Positions 34,363 to 42,998 are shown, counted from the stretch's first letter. The stretch: 64,000 nucleotides of DNA from Streptomyces longisporoflavus (GCF_014649775.1 NZ_BMTR01000030.1:1-64000), one strand, 5' to 3'. Notes: generated by a model from the letters alone, not told the origin. Translations and numbers: made by a program.

Positions 34363-35586
34363 ATGAGCGACGACGGCGCGGACATCATCGGGGCGGGCAA
34401 CACGGCGCTGGCCCACCGCTGGCAGGGCGTCATGATGGACAACTTCGGCACCCCGCGGCTGCCGCTCGTCCGCGGCCGGGGCACCCGGGTCTGGGACGCG
34501 GAGGGCACCGAGTACCTCGACTTCGTCGGCGGCATCGCGGTCAACTCGCTCGGCCACGCCCACCCCGCGGTCGTACGGGCCGTCGCCGAGCAGATCGGCT
34601 CGCTCGGCCATGTGTCGAACCTGTTCATCGCCGAACCGACCGTGCACCTCGCCGAGCGCCTGCTGCGGATCGCCGGGCGCGCGGGCCGGGTCTACTTCTC
34701 CAACTCGGGGGCCGAGGCCAACGAGGCGGCCCTCAAGATCGGCAGACTCACCGGCCGCACCCACATGGTGGCCACCACCGGCGGCTTCCACGGCCGCACC
34801 ATGGGGGCGCTCGCCCTCACCGGCCAGCCCGACAAGCAGCGCCCCTTCCACCCGCTGCCGGGCGACGTCAGCCACGTACCGTACGGAGACGTGGCGGCCC
34901 TGCGCGCCGCCGTCACCCCGAAGACCGCGCTGCTCATCCTTGAGCCGGTGCAGGGTGAGAACGGCGTGATCGTGCCGCCGCCCGGCTACCTCAGGGCCGC
35001 CCGCGAGATCACCGCGGCGACCGGCACCCTCCTGGTCCTCGACGAGATCCAGACCGGCATCGGGCGCACCGGCCGCTGGTTCGCCGCGCAGGCCGAAGAC
35101 GTCGAGGCGGACGTCGTCACCCTGGCCAAGGGCCTCGGCGGCGGCCTGCCCATCGGCGCGACACTCGCGTTCGGCGCGGCGGCCGAGCTGCTCACGCCCG
35201 GCACCCACGGCTCCACCTTCAGCGGAAACCCGGTGGTGTGCGCGGGCGCCCTCGCCGTACTGGACACCATCGAGCGGGCCGGCATCCTCGAACACGTCAC
35301 CCGGGCGGGCGGGCGGCTGCGAGCCGGCCTGGAGGCCCTCGCGCACCCGCTGGTTCGTGAAGTCCGGGGCGCGGGGCTTCTGTTGGGCGTCGTGCTCGGC
35401 GCGAAGGCCGCCGCGCGTGTGCAGCAGGCGGCCCAGGACCACGGCCTTCTGGTGAACGCGGTGGCACCGGACGTCATCCGGCTCGCCCCGCCGCTGACCG
35501 TGTCGGACCGGGAGGTCGACATCTTCCTCGACGGCTTCGGAGCGGCTCTGTCCGAAGTGTCCGACGAGGTCCTCACCGCGGTCTGA
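34363..35586 (+). CDS. argD: Acetylornithine aminotransferase
   Basis: 407 residues, class III PLP aminotransferase. The PLP-binding landmarks are NSGAEANEAALKIGRL, TTGGFHGRTMGALALTG and VLDEIQTGIGRTG, and the Schiff-base lysine is in TLAKGLGGGLPIGA. It converts N-acetylglutamate semialdehyde to N-acetylornithine. ATG 34363 follows GAAGGAG. Usual arg operons run C-J-B-D; here argB is missing from the run and sits 2.7 kb further on. The gene ends convergently with the piperazate synthase gene. Confidence 0.96.
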   Translation: MSDDGADIIGAGNTALAHRWQGVMMDNFGTPRLPLVRGRGTRVWDAEGTEYLDFVGGIAVNSLGHAHPAVVRAVAEQIGSLGHVSNLFIAEPTVHLAERLLRIAGRAGRVYFSNSGAEANEAALKIGRLTGRTHMVATTGGFHGRTMGALALTGQPDKQRPFHPLPGDVSHVPYGDVAALRAAVTPKTALLILEPVQGENGVIVPPPGYLRAAREITAATGTLLVLDEIQTGIGRTGRWFAAQAEDVEADVVTLAKGLGGGLPIGATLAFGAAAELLTPGTHGSTFSGNPVVCAGALAVLDTIERAGILEHVTRAGGRLRAGLEALAHPLVREVRGAGLLLGVVLGAKAAARVQQAAQDHGLLVNAVAPDVIRLAPPLTVSDREVDIFLDGFGAALSEVSDEVLTAV

Positions 35587-35620
35587 ATCGTGTGCGCCCC
35601 TCCCTGCGGGTTCGTCCCTC

Positions 35621-35635
35621 CCTCCGGAGCGGAGG
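35621..35635. terminator. Short hairpin between argD and piperazate synthase genes
   Basis: CCTCCG-GAG-CGGAGG, a 6-bp stem with a 3-base loop in the 60-base gap between convergent genes. It is a plausible bidirectional terminator. Confidence 0.45.
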
Positions 35636-35646
35636 CCACCGGCACG

Positions 35647-36291
35647 TCACGGCAGCCGGCTCATCAGGCCGGCCGTCTCGCGCTTGTACGTGCAGGCGCT
35701 CTCCCCGAAGGACTTCCGTACCCGGTCGCGCACCTCGCCCGGCTGCTCCTGGCTGAGCTTGAACATGCCCTCGGCGCCGGTCACCTTGAACCGGAAGGCA
35801 CCTACGGCAGGGGCGATCTTGCGGAAGTAGCCGAGGGACTCGGTCATGTCCCAGCCGTCGCCGAACGCGCCCTCGAAGGCGCGCACGGTGGACTGCACGA
35901 CCTCCAGCGTCTCCTCCATCTCGTCGATCTTCTCCACCACGCCCCGCACATGCACCGCCGTGAAGTTCCAGGTCGGGGCGGCCGGAGTCACCTCGTACAC
36001 CGTGGGCGACACATAGGAATGCGGGCCGGTGAACGTGAGCAGCAGCACGCCGCCCGTCTCCAGGGCCGCCCAGTGCGGGTTGGCCCGGTTCATGTGTCCG
36101 AGGAGCGTGGCGCCCGGCAGTTCGCCGGTCCAGTCGGCGGACGTCTCGGGGTCGAAGATGACGGGCAGATGGGTGGCGAACGGGCCGTTCTTGGGGCAGC
36201 CGTTGGCCACCGCAAGGGCCAGTGGATTACCGCGGATCAGGTCCACCATCCACGAACTGTCCGATTCTCGGTAGAAGCTCGGCACGAACAT
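35647..36291 (-). CDS. KtzT-like piperazate synthase (PaiB-family fold)
   Basis: 214 residues. The N-terminus MFVPSFYRESDSSWMVDLIR and the motif GHMNRANPHW mark the PaiB/FMN-binding-like family to which the haem enzyme KtzT belongs. KtzT makes the N-N bond of L-piperazate from N5-hydroxyornithine. The assignment as a piperazate synthase rather than a PaiB regulator rests on context: it is divergent from an ornithine N5-hydroxylase gene and next to ornithine genes. The ATG at 36291 follows AAAGGTG. The long upstream frame in the same register runs through the shared promoter and is not coding. Confidence 0.92.
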   Translation of the reverse strand: MFVPSFYRESDSSWMVDLIRGNPLALAVANGCPKNGPFATHLPVIFDPETSADWTGELPGATLLGHMNRANPHWAALETGGVLLLTFTGPHSYVSPTVYEVTPAAPTWNFTAVHVRGVVEKIDEMEETLEVVQSTVRAFEGAFGDGWDMTESLGYFRKIAPAVGAFRFKVTGAEGMFKLSQEQPGEVRDRVRKSFGESACTYKRETAGLMSRLP

Positions 36292-36387
36292 CCTGAAGCA
36301 CCTTTCGGCAGTCGGAAAATCCGCGCCGACCATACTTCCGCCGCCCTGGACGAAACCTAGAGAAGCTCTCGAACGGCCCTCATGCCG

Positions 36388-36409
36388 TATTCGAGTTGCC
36401 TTTGAGCGG
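36388..36409 (+). promoter_or_regulatory. Candidate SARP box in the piperazate-gene divergent promoter
   Basis: TATTCGAGTTG and CCTTTGAGCGG are adjacent 11-mers with aligned TCGAGTT/TTGAGCG heptamers, about 90 bases before the hydroxylase start. A weaker third repeat, CTCTCGAACGG, lies 22 bases earlier at 36366. The spacing fits SARP activators, four of which are encoded in the window. Confidence 0.5.
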
Positions 36410-36494
36410 TCTTGGACAGACTCCGGAGCAACACTGCAGAACGGTCTCTCGGACCAACAGCCGAGTTTTCCAGACGCAAGCGGGAGAAACTTCA

Positions 36495-37871
36495 ATGGGT
36501 ATTACGGGTAGCAGCGCAGAGATCTACGACGTGGTCGGCATCGGGTTCGGCCCGTCCAACCTGTCGCTCGCGATCGCCTTGGAGGAGCACGGGGCGAGCA
36601 CTCCGCAGAATCCGGTCAAGTCCCACTTCTTCGAGCGGCAGCCCACGTTCGGCTGGCACCGGAACATGCTGCTGCCGTCGACGACCATGCAGATCTCGTT
36701 CCTCAAGGACCTGGCGACCTATCGGGACCCGATGTCCCGGTTCAGCTTCATCTCGTATCTGCACGCCTCGAACCGGCTCGTGCAGTTCGTCAACAACCAG
36801 GACTTCTTCCCGACCCGGCAGGAGTTCCACCAGTACCTGGAGTGGGCGGCCGCCGGCCTCAGCGACCGGGTCAGCTACGGCACCGAGGTCACCTCGATCA
36901 GGCCCGTCGCCGAGAACGGGTCCGGGGCACCCGAGCTCCTGGAGATCGAGGTGCGCGGCAGCGACGGCGCCACCAGCGTGGTCACGACACGCAACGTCGT
37001 CATCTCGACGGGCCTGGTGGCGCGCCTGCCCGAGGGCGTGACATCCGACGAACGGGTCTGGCACAGCTCGGAGTTCCTGGCCAAGTTCAACGCGCGGGAC
37101 CCGCAGGACCTCAAGAATGTGATGGTGGTCGGCGCGGGACAGAGCGCGGCCGAGATCACCCGCTTCTTCTACGACACGCTGCCGAACGCGCAGGTCTCCG
37201 CGGTCATCCCGTCGTACGGCTACTCCGTCGCCGACGACACGCCCTTCGCCAACCAGGTCTTCGACCCCGACTCGGTCGACGACTACTACTTCGGCACCGA
37301 CCGGGCACGCGACGCGTTCTGGCGCTACCACCGCAACACCAACTACGGGGTGGTCGACTCCGACGTCATCCGGGCCCTGCACCAGCGCTCGTACGACGAG
37401 CAGGTGCGCGGCGTCCAGCGGCTGCACTTCCGCAACCTCTCCCGGGTCGACGAGGTCAAGCAGGAAGGGAGCGGAACACAGGTCGTCCTGCGCTCGCTGC
37501 TCGACAACAAAACGGAGGAGCTGGCCGTCGACGCCCTGGTCTTCGCCACCGGCTACGACGGCGTGGACCCGGCCCGCCTGCTCGGCGACTTCGACCAGCT
37601 GTTCCAGCGCGACGCGGCGGGCAAGCACCGGGTGGAACGCGACTACCGCCTGATCTCCGAGGCCGAATTGAACTGCGGTGTCTACCTCCAGGGCGGCACC
37701 GAGCACAGCCACGGCCTGACCTCGGCCCTGCTGTCGAACATCGCGATACGCGGCGGTGAGATCGCCGACTCGATCGTGCTGCGCCGCACCGAGCGGGAGC
37801 TGGGACGCGCCTCTTCCGTGAGGTCCGTGGGCTCCATGGGCTCCGTGGGGTCCGTGGGCGCCACTCCCTGA
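36495..37871 (+). CDS. KtzI-like L-ornithine N5-monooxygenase
   Basis: 458 residues, lysine/ornithine N-hydroxylase family (SidA/PvdA/KtzI). FAD binding: GIGFGPSNLSLA. The NADPH-binding motif is VVGAGQSAAEI. The substrate-side loop is NTNYGVVDSDVI, and the C-terminal family motif is FATGYD. It hydroxylates the side-chain nitrogen of ornithine, the first step to piperazate; KtzT-like enzyme encoded divergently does the second. AGCGGGAGAAAC precedes ATG 36495. The C-terminal tail, after the conserved domain, is a low-complexity run of SVGSMGSVGSVG encoded by imperfect repeats, with no known role. The gene ends 10 bases from the convergent MbtH gene. Confidence 0.95.
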   Translation: MGITGSSAEIYDVVGIGFGPSNLSLAIALEEHGASTPQNPVKSHFFERQPTFGWHRNMLLPSTTMQISFLKDLATYRDPMSRFSFISYLHASNRLVQFVNNQDFFPTRQEFHQYLEWAAAGLSDRVSYGTEVTSIRPVAENGSGAPELLEIEVRGSDGATSVVTTRNVVISTGLVARLPEGVTSDERVWHSSEFLAKFNARDPQDLKNVMVVGAGQSAAEITRFFYDTLPNAQVSAVIPSYGYSVADDTPFANQVFDPDSVDDYYFGTDRARDAFWRYHRNTNYGVVDSDVIRALHQRSYDEQVRGVQRLHFRNLSRVDEVKQEGSGTQVVLRSLLDNKTEELAVDALVFATGYDGVDPARLLGDFDQLFQRDAAGKHRVERDYRLISEAELNCGVYLQGGTEHSHGLTSALLSNIAIRGGEIADSIVLRRTERELGRASSVRSVGSMGSVGSVGATP

Positions 37872-37881
37872 CCGCGCCGCC

Positions 37882-38103
37882 TCAAGCGGCTTCGGCACCC
37901 ATCGCGTCCCGAAGGCTCTGCGGCCTCAGATCGGTCCAGTGCTCGTCCACGTACGCAAGGCACTTGTCGCGGCTCTCCTCGCCGAACACGATGCGCCAGC
38001 CGGCGGGAACCTCGGAGAACGAGGGCCACAGCGAATGCTGCTGCTCTTCGTTCACCACGACGTAGAAACGGCCGTCAGCGTCGTCGAACGGATTGCTGCT
38101 CAT
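37882..38103 (-). CDS. MbtH-like protein (second copy)
   Basis: 73 residues with NPFDDADGRFYVVVN, SLWPSFSEVPAGW and YVDEHWTDLRP. It is about three-quarters identical by eye to the MbtH protein at 28488-28703, so the two probably arose by duplication. Two ATGs in a row (38103 and 38106) follow GGGAGTGG. It is transcribed alone, convergent with the ornithine hydroxylase and divergent from argB. Two MbtH proteins may serve different A domains, for example multimodular NRPSs versus the free adenylation enzyme. Confidence 0.93.
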   Translation of the reverse strand: MSSNPFDDADGRFYVVVNEEQQHSLWPSFSEVPAGWRIVFGEESRDKCLAYVDEHWTDLRPQSLRDAMGAEAA

Positions 38104-38277
38104 CATTCCACTCCCATACGAGCCGTCGGTCGACTGGTATTCATTTTCCCGGCATCCGGCAGCACAGCAAAGTGTTCTCGTCCGGAACTCAAGCGCATGT
38201 GCACTGGCTATCGGGCCCTTGCCCGGGGCCGGAGTTCCGGAAGTTCCCGGAGTTCCCTTCACAAAAGGAGTAGTACG

Positions 38278-39192
38278 GTGCCCGACAACGTGCGTTCGGC
38301 TCTTGCCAAGGCCGAGGCCGTCACAGACGCCCTGCCCTGGTTGGCCCGCCACCAAGGCCGGACGGTAGTCATCAAACTGGGCGGACACGCCATGGTCAAC
38401 GACGACCTGACGGCGGCCTTCGCCCGCGACATCGTCTTCCTGCGCCAGGCCGGGCTGCGGCCCGTGGTGGTGCACGGAGGCGGCCCGCAGATCAACGCCG
38501 AGCTCGAACGGCGCGGCCTGAAGCGCGAGTTCAAGGGCGGCCTCCGCGTCACCTCGCCCGAGTCGATGGACGTGGTGCGCATGGTCCTCGCCGGCCAGGT
38601 GCAGCGCGACCTGGTCGGACTCATCAACCGCTACAGCCCGCTCGCCGTCGGCATGACCGGCGAGGACGCCAACACCCTTACGGCAAAGCGGTTCGTGCCG
38701 TGGATCGACGGGGAGCCGGTGGACGTCGGCAGGGTCGGTGAGATCACCGGCGTCGACACCGGTGCGCTGCACAGCCTGCTCGCGGACGGCCGTATCCCGG
38801 TGGTCTCGCCGCTGGCCCGCAGCGCCGAGGACGGCCTGGTCTACAACGTCAACGCCGACACCGTGGCTGCGGCGCTCGCGACGGCCCTGCGTGCCGAGAC
38901 GCTCGTCATGATGACGGACGTCGCGGGCCTGTGCGCGGGCTGGCCGCACAGCCAGGAGGTGATCCCCCGGCTCACGGCCTGCGAACTGGAGAAGCTGCTG
39001 CCGGAGTTGAGCGACGGCATGGTGCCGAAGATGACGGGCTGCCTGGACGCCGTGCGGGGCGGCGTAGGCGCGGCCCGGGTGATCGACGGACGTGTCCCGC
39101 ACTCGGTCCTCCTGGAGATGTTCACCGACGACGGGGTCGGCACGGTGATAGTGCCGGACCCGGATGAGAGCGAGGTCATGCCTATCGCGTAG
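38278..39192 (+). CDS. argB: N-acetylglutamate kinase
   Basis: 304 residues. The N-terminal VIKLGGHAM phosphate-binding loop, VVHGGGPQIN, and the KxTGCLDAV region near the C-terminus are typical of ArgB. It phosphorylates N-acetylglutamate, the committed step of ornithine synthesis. The GTG at 38278 follows AAAAGGAG closely. It stands alone between the MbtH gene and the SARP, outside the argC-J-D run, but completes the four-enzyme ornithine set. Arginine-insensitive feedback is plausible for a pathway copy but cannot be read here. Confidence 0.95.
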   Translation: MPDNVRSALAKAEAVTDALPWLARHQGRTVVIKLGGHAMVNDDLTAAFARDIVFLRQAGLRPVVVHGGGPQINAELERRGLKREFKGGLRVTSPESMDVVRMVLAGQVQRDLVGLINRYSPLAVGMTGEDANTLTAKRFVPWIDGEPVDVGRVGEITGVDTGALHSLLADGRIPVVSPLARSAEDGLVYNVNADTVAAALATALRAETLVMMTDVAGLCAGWPHSQEVIPRLTACELEKLLPELSDGMVPKMTGCLDAVRGGVGAARVIDGRVPHSVLLEMFTDDGVGTVIVPDPDESEVMPIA

Positions 39193-39248
39193 GGGTCACG
39201 CGGGACGCGGATGAGCGAGAAGAGAAAGGAGATAAGAGAGAGGAAGGA

Positions 39249-40127
39249 TCAGGCGGCGGCGGAGACCAGCCGGGCGTTCGCCGCGGTGGATACGTAGGTC
39301 GCGGGGGCCTGAGGGGTGGGGATCTGGACGGTGGGCCCGGAGGTCTTGAGGATGGCCTGCTGCAACCGCTGGATCTCGGACGAGGGCTCAAGGCCCAGGT
39401 CGCGTACGAGGGCCTGGCGCAGCCGCTGGTACACGCTCAGCGCTTCGCCCCGGCGGCCCGAACGGTAAAGGGCCAGCATGAACTGCCCGTGCAGATTCTC
39501 GTGCGTGCGATACCGGCTCACCAGCACCGTCAGCTCACCCAGCAACTCACGGTGCCGGCCAAGACGCAGATCCGCCTCGATGCGCTGATACAGCGCACAC
39601 AACCGCGTCTCCTCCAGGCGGCGCACCTCCATCTCCAACTGCACACCCGCCCGCACATCCGCCAGCGCCGAACCACTCCACAACGCAAGAGCCTCCCGCA
39701 ACAACCGGGCCGCCCCCGCGAAGTCCTCACCGTCCATCGCCCGATAACCCATCCCCGCAAGCCGCTCGAACTCCACCACATCACTCAAGCCGCCACCGCC
39801 CTTCAGGACATAGCCGCCGGGCGCCGTCACCAGCACATCCTTCGCCGACACACCCCCGGCCGCGCCCTGCTCTCCCGCACTGCCCGCGCCCTGCTCCAGC
39901 GCCGCACCGATCAACTCACGCAACTGCAGGATGTAGGTCTGCAACGTCGTCCGCGCCGACCGCGGCGGACGCTCCCCCCACAACTCCTCCACCAGCAAAC
40001 CCACCGGCACCACACGATCAACATGCAGAGCCAGCAACGCCAGCACCTTCCGCGGCTTCGGCGCCGTAGGCATCACAGCAACCCCGCCCACCCGCACACC
40101 CAACGGACCCAGAACATCAATATCCAT
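39249..40127 (-). CDS. SARP-family activator, copy 1
   Basis: 292 residues in the minimal SARP layout. The N-terminal OmpR-like winged helix is MDIDVLGPLGVRVGG with KPRKVLALLALHVDR, LLVEELWGERPP and TTLQTYILQLRELI. The bacterial transcriptional activation domain (BTAD) follows from about residue 120. There is no NB-ARC or TPR extension. ATG 40127 follows AGGGGA. All but the last 40 or so residues match the protein at 56366-57229 exactly; the C-termini diverge abruptly after LGLEPS. It likely activates nearby biosynthetic promoters carrying 11-bp repeats. Confidence 0.93.
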   Translation of the reverse strand: MDIDVLGPLGVRVGGVAVMPTAPKPRKVLALLALHVDRVVPVGLLVEELWGERPPRSARTTLQTYILQLRELIGAALEQGAGSAGEQGAAGGVSAKDVLVTAPGGYVLKGGGGLSDVVEFERLAGMGYRAMDGEDFAGAARLLREALALWSGSALADVRAGVQLEMEVRRLEETRLCALYQRIEADLRLGRHRELLGELTVLVSRYRTHENLHGQFMLALYRSGRRGEALSVYQRLRQALVRDLGLEPSSEIQRLQQAILKTSGPTVQIPTPQAPATYVSTAANARLVSAAA

Positions 40128-40153
40128 CACGCCAAATCCCCTGTTCGTGAGTG
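39382..40153 (-). repeat. 772-bp direct duplication, copy 1
   Basis: This segment matches 56484-57255 at every position compared and with equal length, so there are no indels. It covers the SARP coding region from the start to about residue 250 plus 26 bases of leader. Sequence on both sides is unrelated apart from the short SARP C-terminal homology. Confidence 0.9.
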
Positions 40154-40503
40154 CTCGAACGACGACGGCGGTCGGTCCGAGTGCCGAGAGTTACGGGAAG
40201 GCAGGTTCGGCAAGATCACGAGTTACCGAGGTACCCGAGGCACACAAGGTGCACGAGGTTCCGCGAGAACCAAACCAGACTCCCTGTTTTGAAAGACTGC
40301 CATGCCGACCTCAAGCGCTCCTAGAGAGATTCAGGAGCCTTCAACGAGGGTGTAAGCGCCCTCAAAACCCCACAAATCAGGCGAACTTTATCGAGGAACT
40401 CGACAGACCACCCACCCCGTTTACGATTCACCGCCCGCCACCCTCCCCTACGAGCGATCCCCACCCCGAGATCGACCCGCCCCAACGCCGCCAGAAACCG
40501 GCA
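40128..40503. other. Promoter region of SARP copy 1
   Basis: No gene is visible in this 376-base stretch. It contains a weak ARE-like sequence (AAACCAG...TGTTTTG, 40272-40291) and several TCAAG/TTGAAG words around 40310-40345 that could be degenerate SARP heptamers. The sequence after 40153 differs completely from that upstream of SARP copy 2. Confidence 0.35.
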
Positions 40504-41076
40504 TCACGGTTTGCACCGAAGGCCGTCCAGAGTCAGGTCGACCAACCGCTCGGCCTGCTCCCGCTTGTCGGGCCCGCCCGAGGTGAGGGCGATGCCTTCG
40601 AGCGCGGCGCTCACGTCCGCCGCACCGATGTCGGCGCGCACCTCCCCGGCGGCGACGCACGCGTCCATGAGATCGGTGACGGCGGCCAGGATCATGTCGC
40701 GGCTGTGTCCGTACGGATTGCCGCCGGATGCCGCGATGGCCCGCAGGGCCTCGATCATGCCGTACTTGGCGGTGACGTAATCCAGGAAGAGACGCGTCCA
40801 CGCACGCAGCGCTTCGAGGGGTTGCCGCTCTTCGAGCAGGCCGGGTACGGCGTCGCAGAGCTCGACCACCTCGTTGCGGTAGACGGCTTCGACCAGAGCC
40901 TCGCGGGTGGGGAAGTTGCGGTACAACGTCGCGCTGCCGACGCCCGCCGCTTTCGCGATGCGCTCCAGATGGGCGTCAAGGCCCTCTTCGGCGAAGACGC
41001 GCACGGCCGCCGCCAGGATCTTGTCCCGATTACGCCGCGCGTCGGCTCGCAACGGACGCGGTGCACTGCCGCTCAT
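40504..41076 (-). CDS. TetR-family repressor
   Basis: 190 residues. The N-terminal helix-turn-helix is DKILAAAVRVFAEEGLD through IAKAAGVGSATLYRNFPTREAL, a standard TetR DNA-binding domain. The C-terminal ligand domain (LFLDYVTAKYGM, then SRDMILAAVTDLMDACV) resembles TetR_C regulators of detoxification genes. It is divergent from the short-chain dehydrogenase gene, and two matching palindromes lie in the gap, so it very likely represses that gene and itself. I see no link to the peptide pathway. Confidence 0.9.
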   Translation of the reverse strand: MSGSAPRPLRADARRNRDKILAAAVRVFAEEGLDAHLERIAKAAGVGSATLYRNFPTREALVEAVYRNEVVELCDAVPGLLEERQPLEALRAWTRLFLDYVTAKYGMIEALRAIAASGGNPYGHSRDMILAAVTDLMDACVAAGEVRADIGAADVSAALEGIALTSGGPDKREQAERLVDLTLDGLRCKP

Positions 41077-41103
41077 CAGGTCTCGACGCTCCTCTCGGTT
41101 GCT

Positions 41104-41153
41104 AAGTGGGGGCGCCCCCACTTAGGCTGACTGAAGTGGGGACGCCCCCACTT
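41104..41153. promoter_or_regulatory. Twin TetR operators
   Basis: Two 20-base palindromes with arms AAGTGGGGGC/GCCCCCACTT start at 41104 and 41134. The first is perfect; the second differs at one base. They are exactly 30 bases apart, about three helical turns, so two repressor dimers would sit on the same DNA face. Confidence 0.8.
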
Positions 41154-41211
41154 CCACTGTAGGTCACGACGTGGCCTGCGCAAACGCCGGCAAAGGCAGA
41201 GGACAGCACAC

Positions 41212-42006
41212 ATGACAGGCACGGCAGGCACGGCAGGCACGACAGGTATGACTGGCACGACTGGCACGGCGGCAGGCATCGAGAACAAGGTCATTGCGAT
41301 CACGGGCGCCAGCAGCGGCATCGGGGAGGCGACGGCGCTCTATCTCGCGGCGAAGGGCGCCCGGCTCGTGCTCGGGGCCCGGCGGAAGGACCGGCTGAGC
41401 GGCGTCGTGGACAGGATCACGGCGGACGGCGGCACCGCCATAGGCGTCGTCGTCGACGTCACGCGCCGCGCGGACCTCAAACACCTCACGGACACGGCGA
41501 TCGACCGCTTCGGCCGGCTCGACGTCCTCGTGTCCAACGCGGGCACGATGGCCGTCTCGCCGTTCGACGACCTGCGCCAGGACGACTGGGACGCCATGGT
41601 CTCCACCCACATCACCGGCCTGCTCAACGGAATCGCGGCGGCACTGCCGGTCTTCCGCGGCCAGCGCTCCGGACAGTTCGTCAACGTCGGCTCCACCGCG
41701 GCGTACGTCGTCAAGTCCCCCCAGGCGGTCTACGCGGCCACCAAGACCGCGGTGAAGGTGATCACCGAGGGGCTGCGCCAGGAATCGGGCCCCGACCTGC
41801 GTGTCACGCTCATCTCCCCCGGCTTCACCAACACCGAGGGCGTCGGCAAGGGCGGCAGCCCGGAGGCCGCGGCGGCGCTGACCCGCAGGCGCGACGAGAT
41901 CGCCATGCCGCCCGCCGCCGTCGCCTCCGCGATCGGTTACGCCATCGAGCAGCCCGAGGGCGTCGACGTCGGCGAAATCGTCGTACGCCCCACGATGCAG
42001 GACTGA
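41212..42006 (+). CDS. Short-chain dehydrogenase/reductase
   Basis: 264 residues. The nucleotide-binding TGASSGIGEAT, NAG in VSNAGTMAV, catalytic Ser in NVGSTAAY, and YAATK (YxxxK) are all present, so it is a classical SDR. The N-terminus has an unusual extension of Thr-Gly-Ala repeats (MTGTAGTAGTTGMTGTTG) from the repetitive DNA at 41212-41270; the enzyme core starts near residue 24. ATG 41212 follows AGAGGA. It is controlled, by position, by the divergent TetR gene and twin operators. The substrate is unknown. Confidence 0.9.
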   Translation: MTGTAGTAGTTGMTGTTGTAAGIENKVIAITGASSGIGEATALYLAAKGARLVLGARRKDRLSGVVDRITADGGTAIGVVVDVTRRADLKHLTDTAIDRFGRLDVLVSNAGTMAVSPFDDLRQDDWDAMVSTHITGLLNGIAAALPVFRGQRSGQFVNVGSTAAYVVKSPQAVYAATKTAVKVITEGLRQESGPDLRVTLISPGFTNTEGVGKGGSPEAAAALTRRRDEIAMPPAAVASAIGYAIEQPEGVDVGEIVVRPTMQD

Positions 42007-42027
42007 GGCCGGCCTCCGGTCACACGG

Positions 42028-42912
42028 TCACACCGGGTCCGGCAGGTCCATGAGCGCGAGTGCGGCCGGATCGACGAAGGCGGACATCTCGACGATGAGC
42101 CCGTCCGTGACACCGAAGACAAGAAGGGAGAGCGGCCTGCCGTCCTCGTTCCAGGAGATGACGCCGGGACGACCGTTGACGGAGACGGCATGCCCTCGCG
42201 CGGCCTGCCCGGCGATCCGCGCGCGAGAGGCCACCTCGGTGGCCCCGATGGTGACGAACGGCCCGTCCGGGGCATGGACGGTGAACTTCACCTCCGGATG
42301 GAGCACCTGAAGCAGCTGCTCGAACTGCCCCTGGCCCGCGGCGGCCAGAAAAGCGCGGACGACCGCGCGCTGCTGTCGCCCATCCCTCACCGACCGCTGA
42401 TCACCCTGCGTCTGCCTGACTTTCTTACGCGCGCGGCTGGTGAGCATCTTGGTCGCGTCGGCGGACTTGCCGAGGATCGTGCCTATCTCCCCGTGGGGTA
42501 CGGCGAAGACGTCGTGCAGCACGAACGCGAGTCGTTCGTCAGGGCGCAGCGAGTCCAGGACGGTGAGGAGCGCGAGGCCGACGGAGTCCCCGAGTGCCAC
42601 GAGCTCTTCGGGCGCGGGGGCGTCGTCGAGCGTCACGGTGAACTCGGGGAGCCGGTCGTCGAGGGCGACTTCGGGACGGGTCCGGCCCGACCGCAGGACA
42701 TCAAGGCTGATACGGCCGACCACGGTGGTCAGCCAGCCGCCCAGATTGTCGATGGTGCCGGCGTCCTGACGGGAGAGCCGCAGCCACGCCTCCTGCACCA
42801 CGTCTTCCGCGTCGGCATGCGACCCGAGCACGCGGTAGGCGACACCGCGGAGCCGGTCGCGGTGGGACTGGAAGGCGTCGGCGATCGGGTCCGTGGGGTG
42901 GGCTTCGGGCAT
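42028..42912 (-). CDS. ECF41-type sigma factor with SnoaL-like C-terminal domain
   Basis: 294 residues. Sigma region 2 is HRDRLRGVAYRVLGSHADAEDVVQEAWLR and region 4 is LRPDERLAFVLHDVFAVPHGEIG. The C-terminal 100 residues (FLAAAGQGQFEQLLQVLHPEV to the end) form a SnoaL-like domain that regulates activity in ECF41 sigma factors. The AhpD-like gene is divergent, which is the standard ECF41 partner arrangement. It seems to be a self-contained stress module unrelated to the peptide. Confidence 0.92.
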   Translation of the reverse strand: MPEAHPTDPIADAFQSHRDRLRGVAYRVLGSHADAEDVVQEAWLRLSRQDAGTIDNLGGWLTTVVGRISLDVLRSGRTRPEVALDDRLPEFTVTLDDAPAPEELVALGDSVGLALLTVLDSLRPDERLAFVLHDVFAVPHGEIGTILGKSADATKMLTSRARKKVRQTQGDQRSVRDGRQQRAVVRAFLAAAGQGQFEQLLQVLHPEVKFTVHAPDGPFVTIGATEVASRARIAGQAARGHAVSVNGRPGVISWNEDGRPLSLLVFGVTDGLIVEMSAFVDPAALALMDLPDPV

Positions 42913-42998
42913 GTTGTTACCTCTCTCCGAGCTGCTCCGTCATAGGGGTGACGGGCAACAGCCCCGGAACGTAACCCCGACCAAGGAGAGCACTCCCC

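Noticed and set aside
35647..36291. PaiB-type transcriptional regulator
   Set aside because: The fold is shared, but the pairing with an ornithine N5-hydroxylase gene and ornithine biosynthesis genes makes a KtzT-like enzyme far more likely.
39489..40292. + strand frame rich in Arg/His/Gln, repeated at 56591-57292
   Set aside because: Antisense to the duplicated SARP gene. It is conserved between copies only because the DNA is duplicated.
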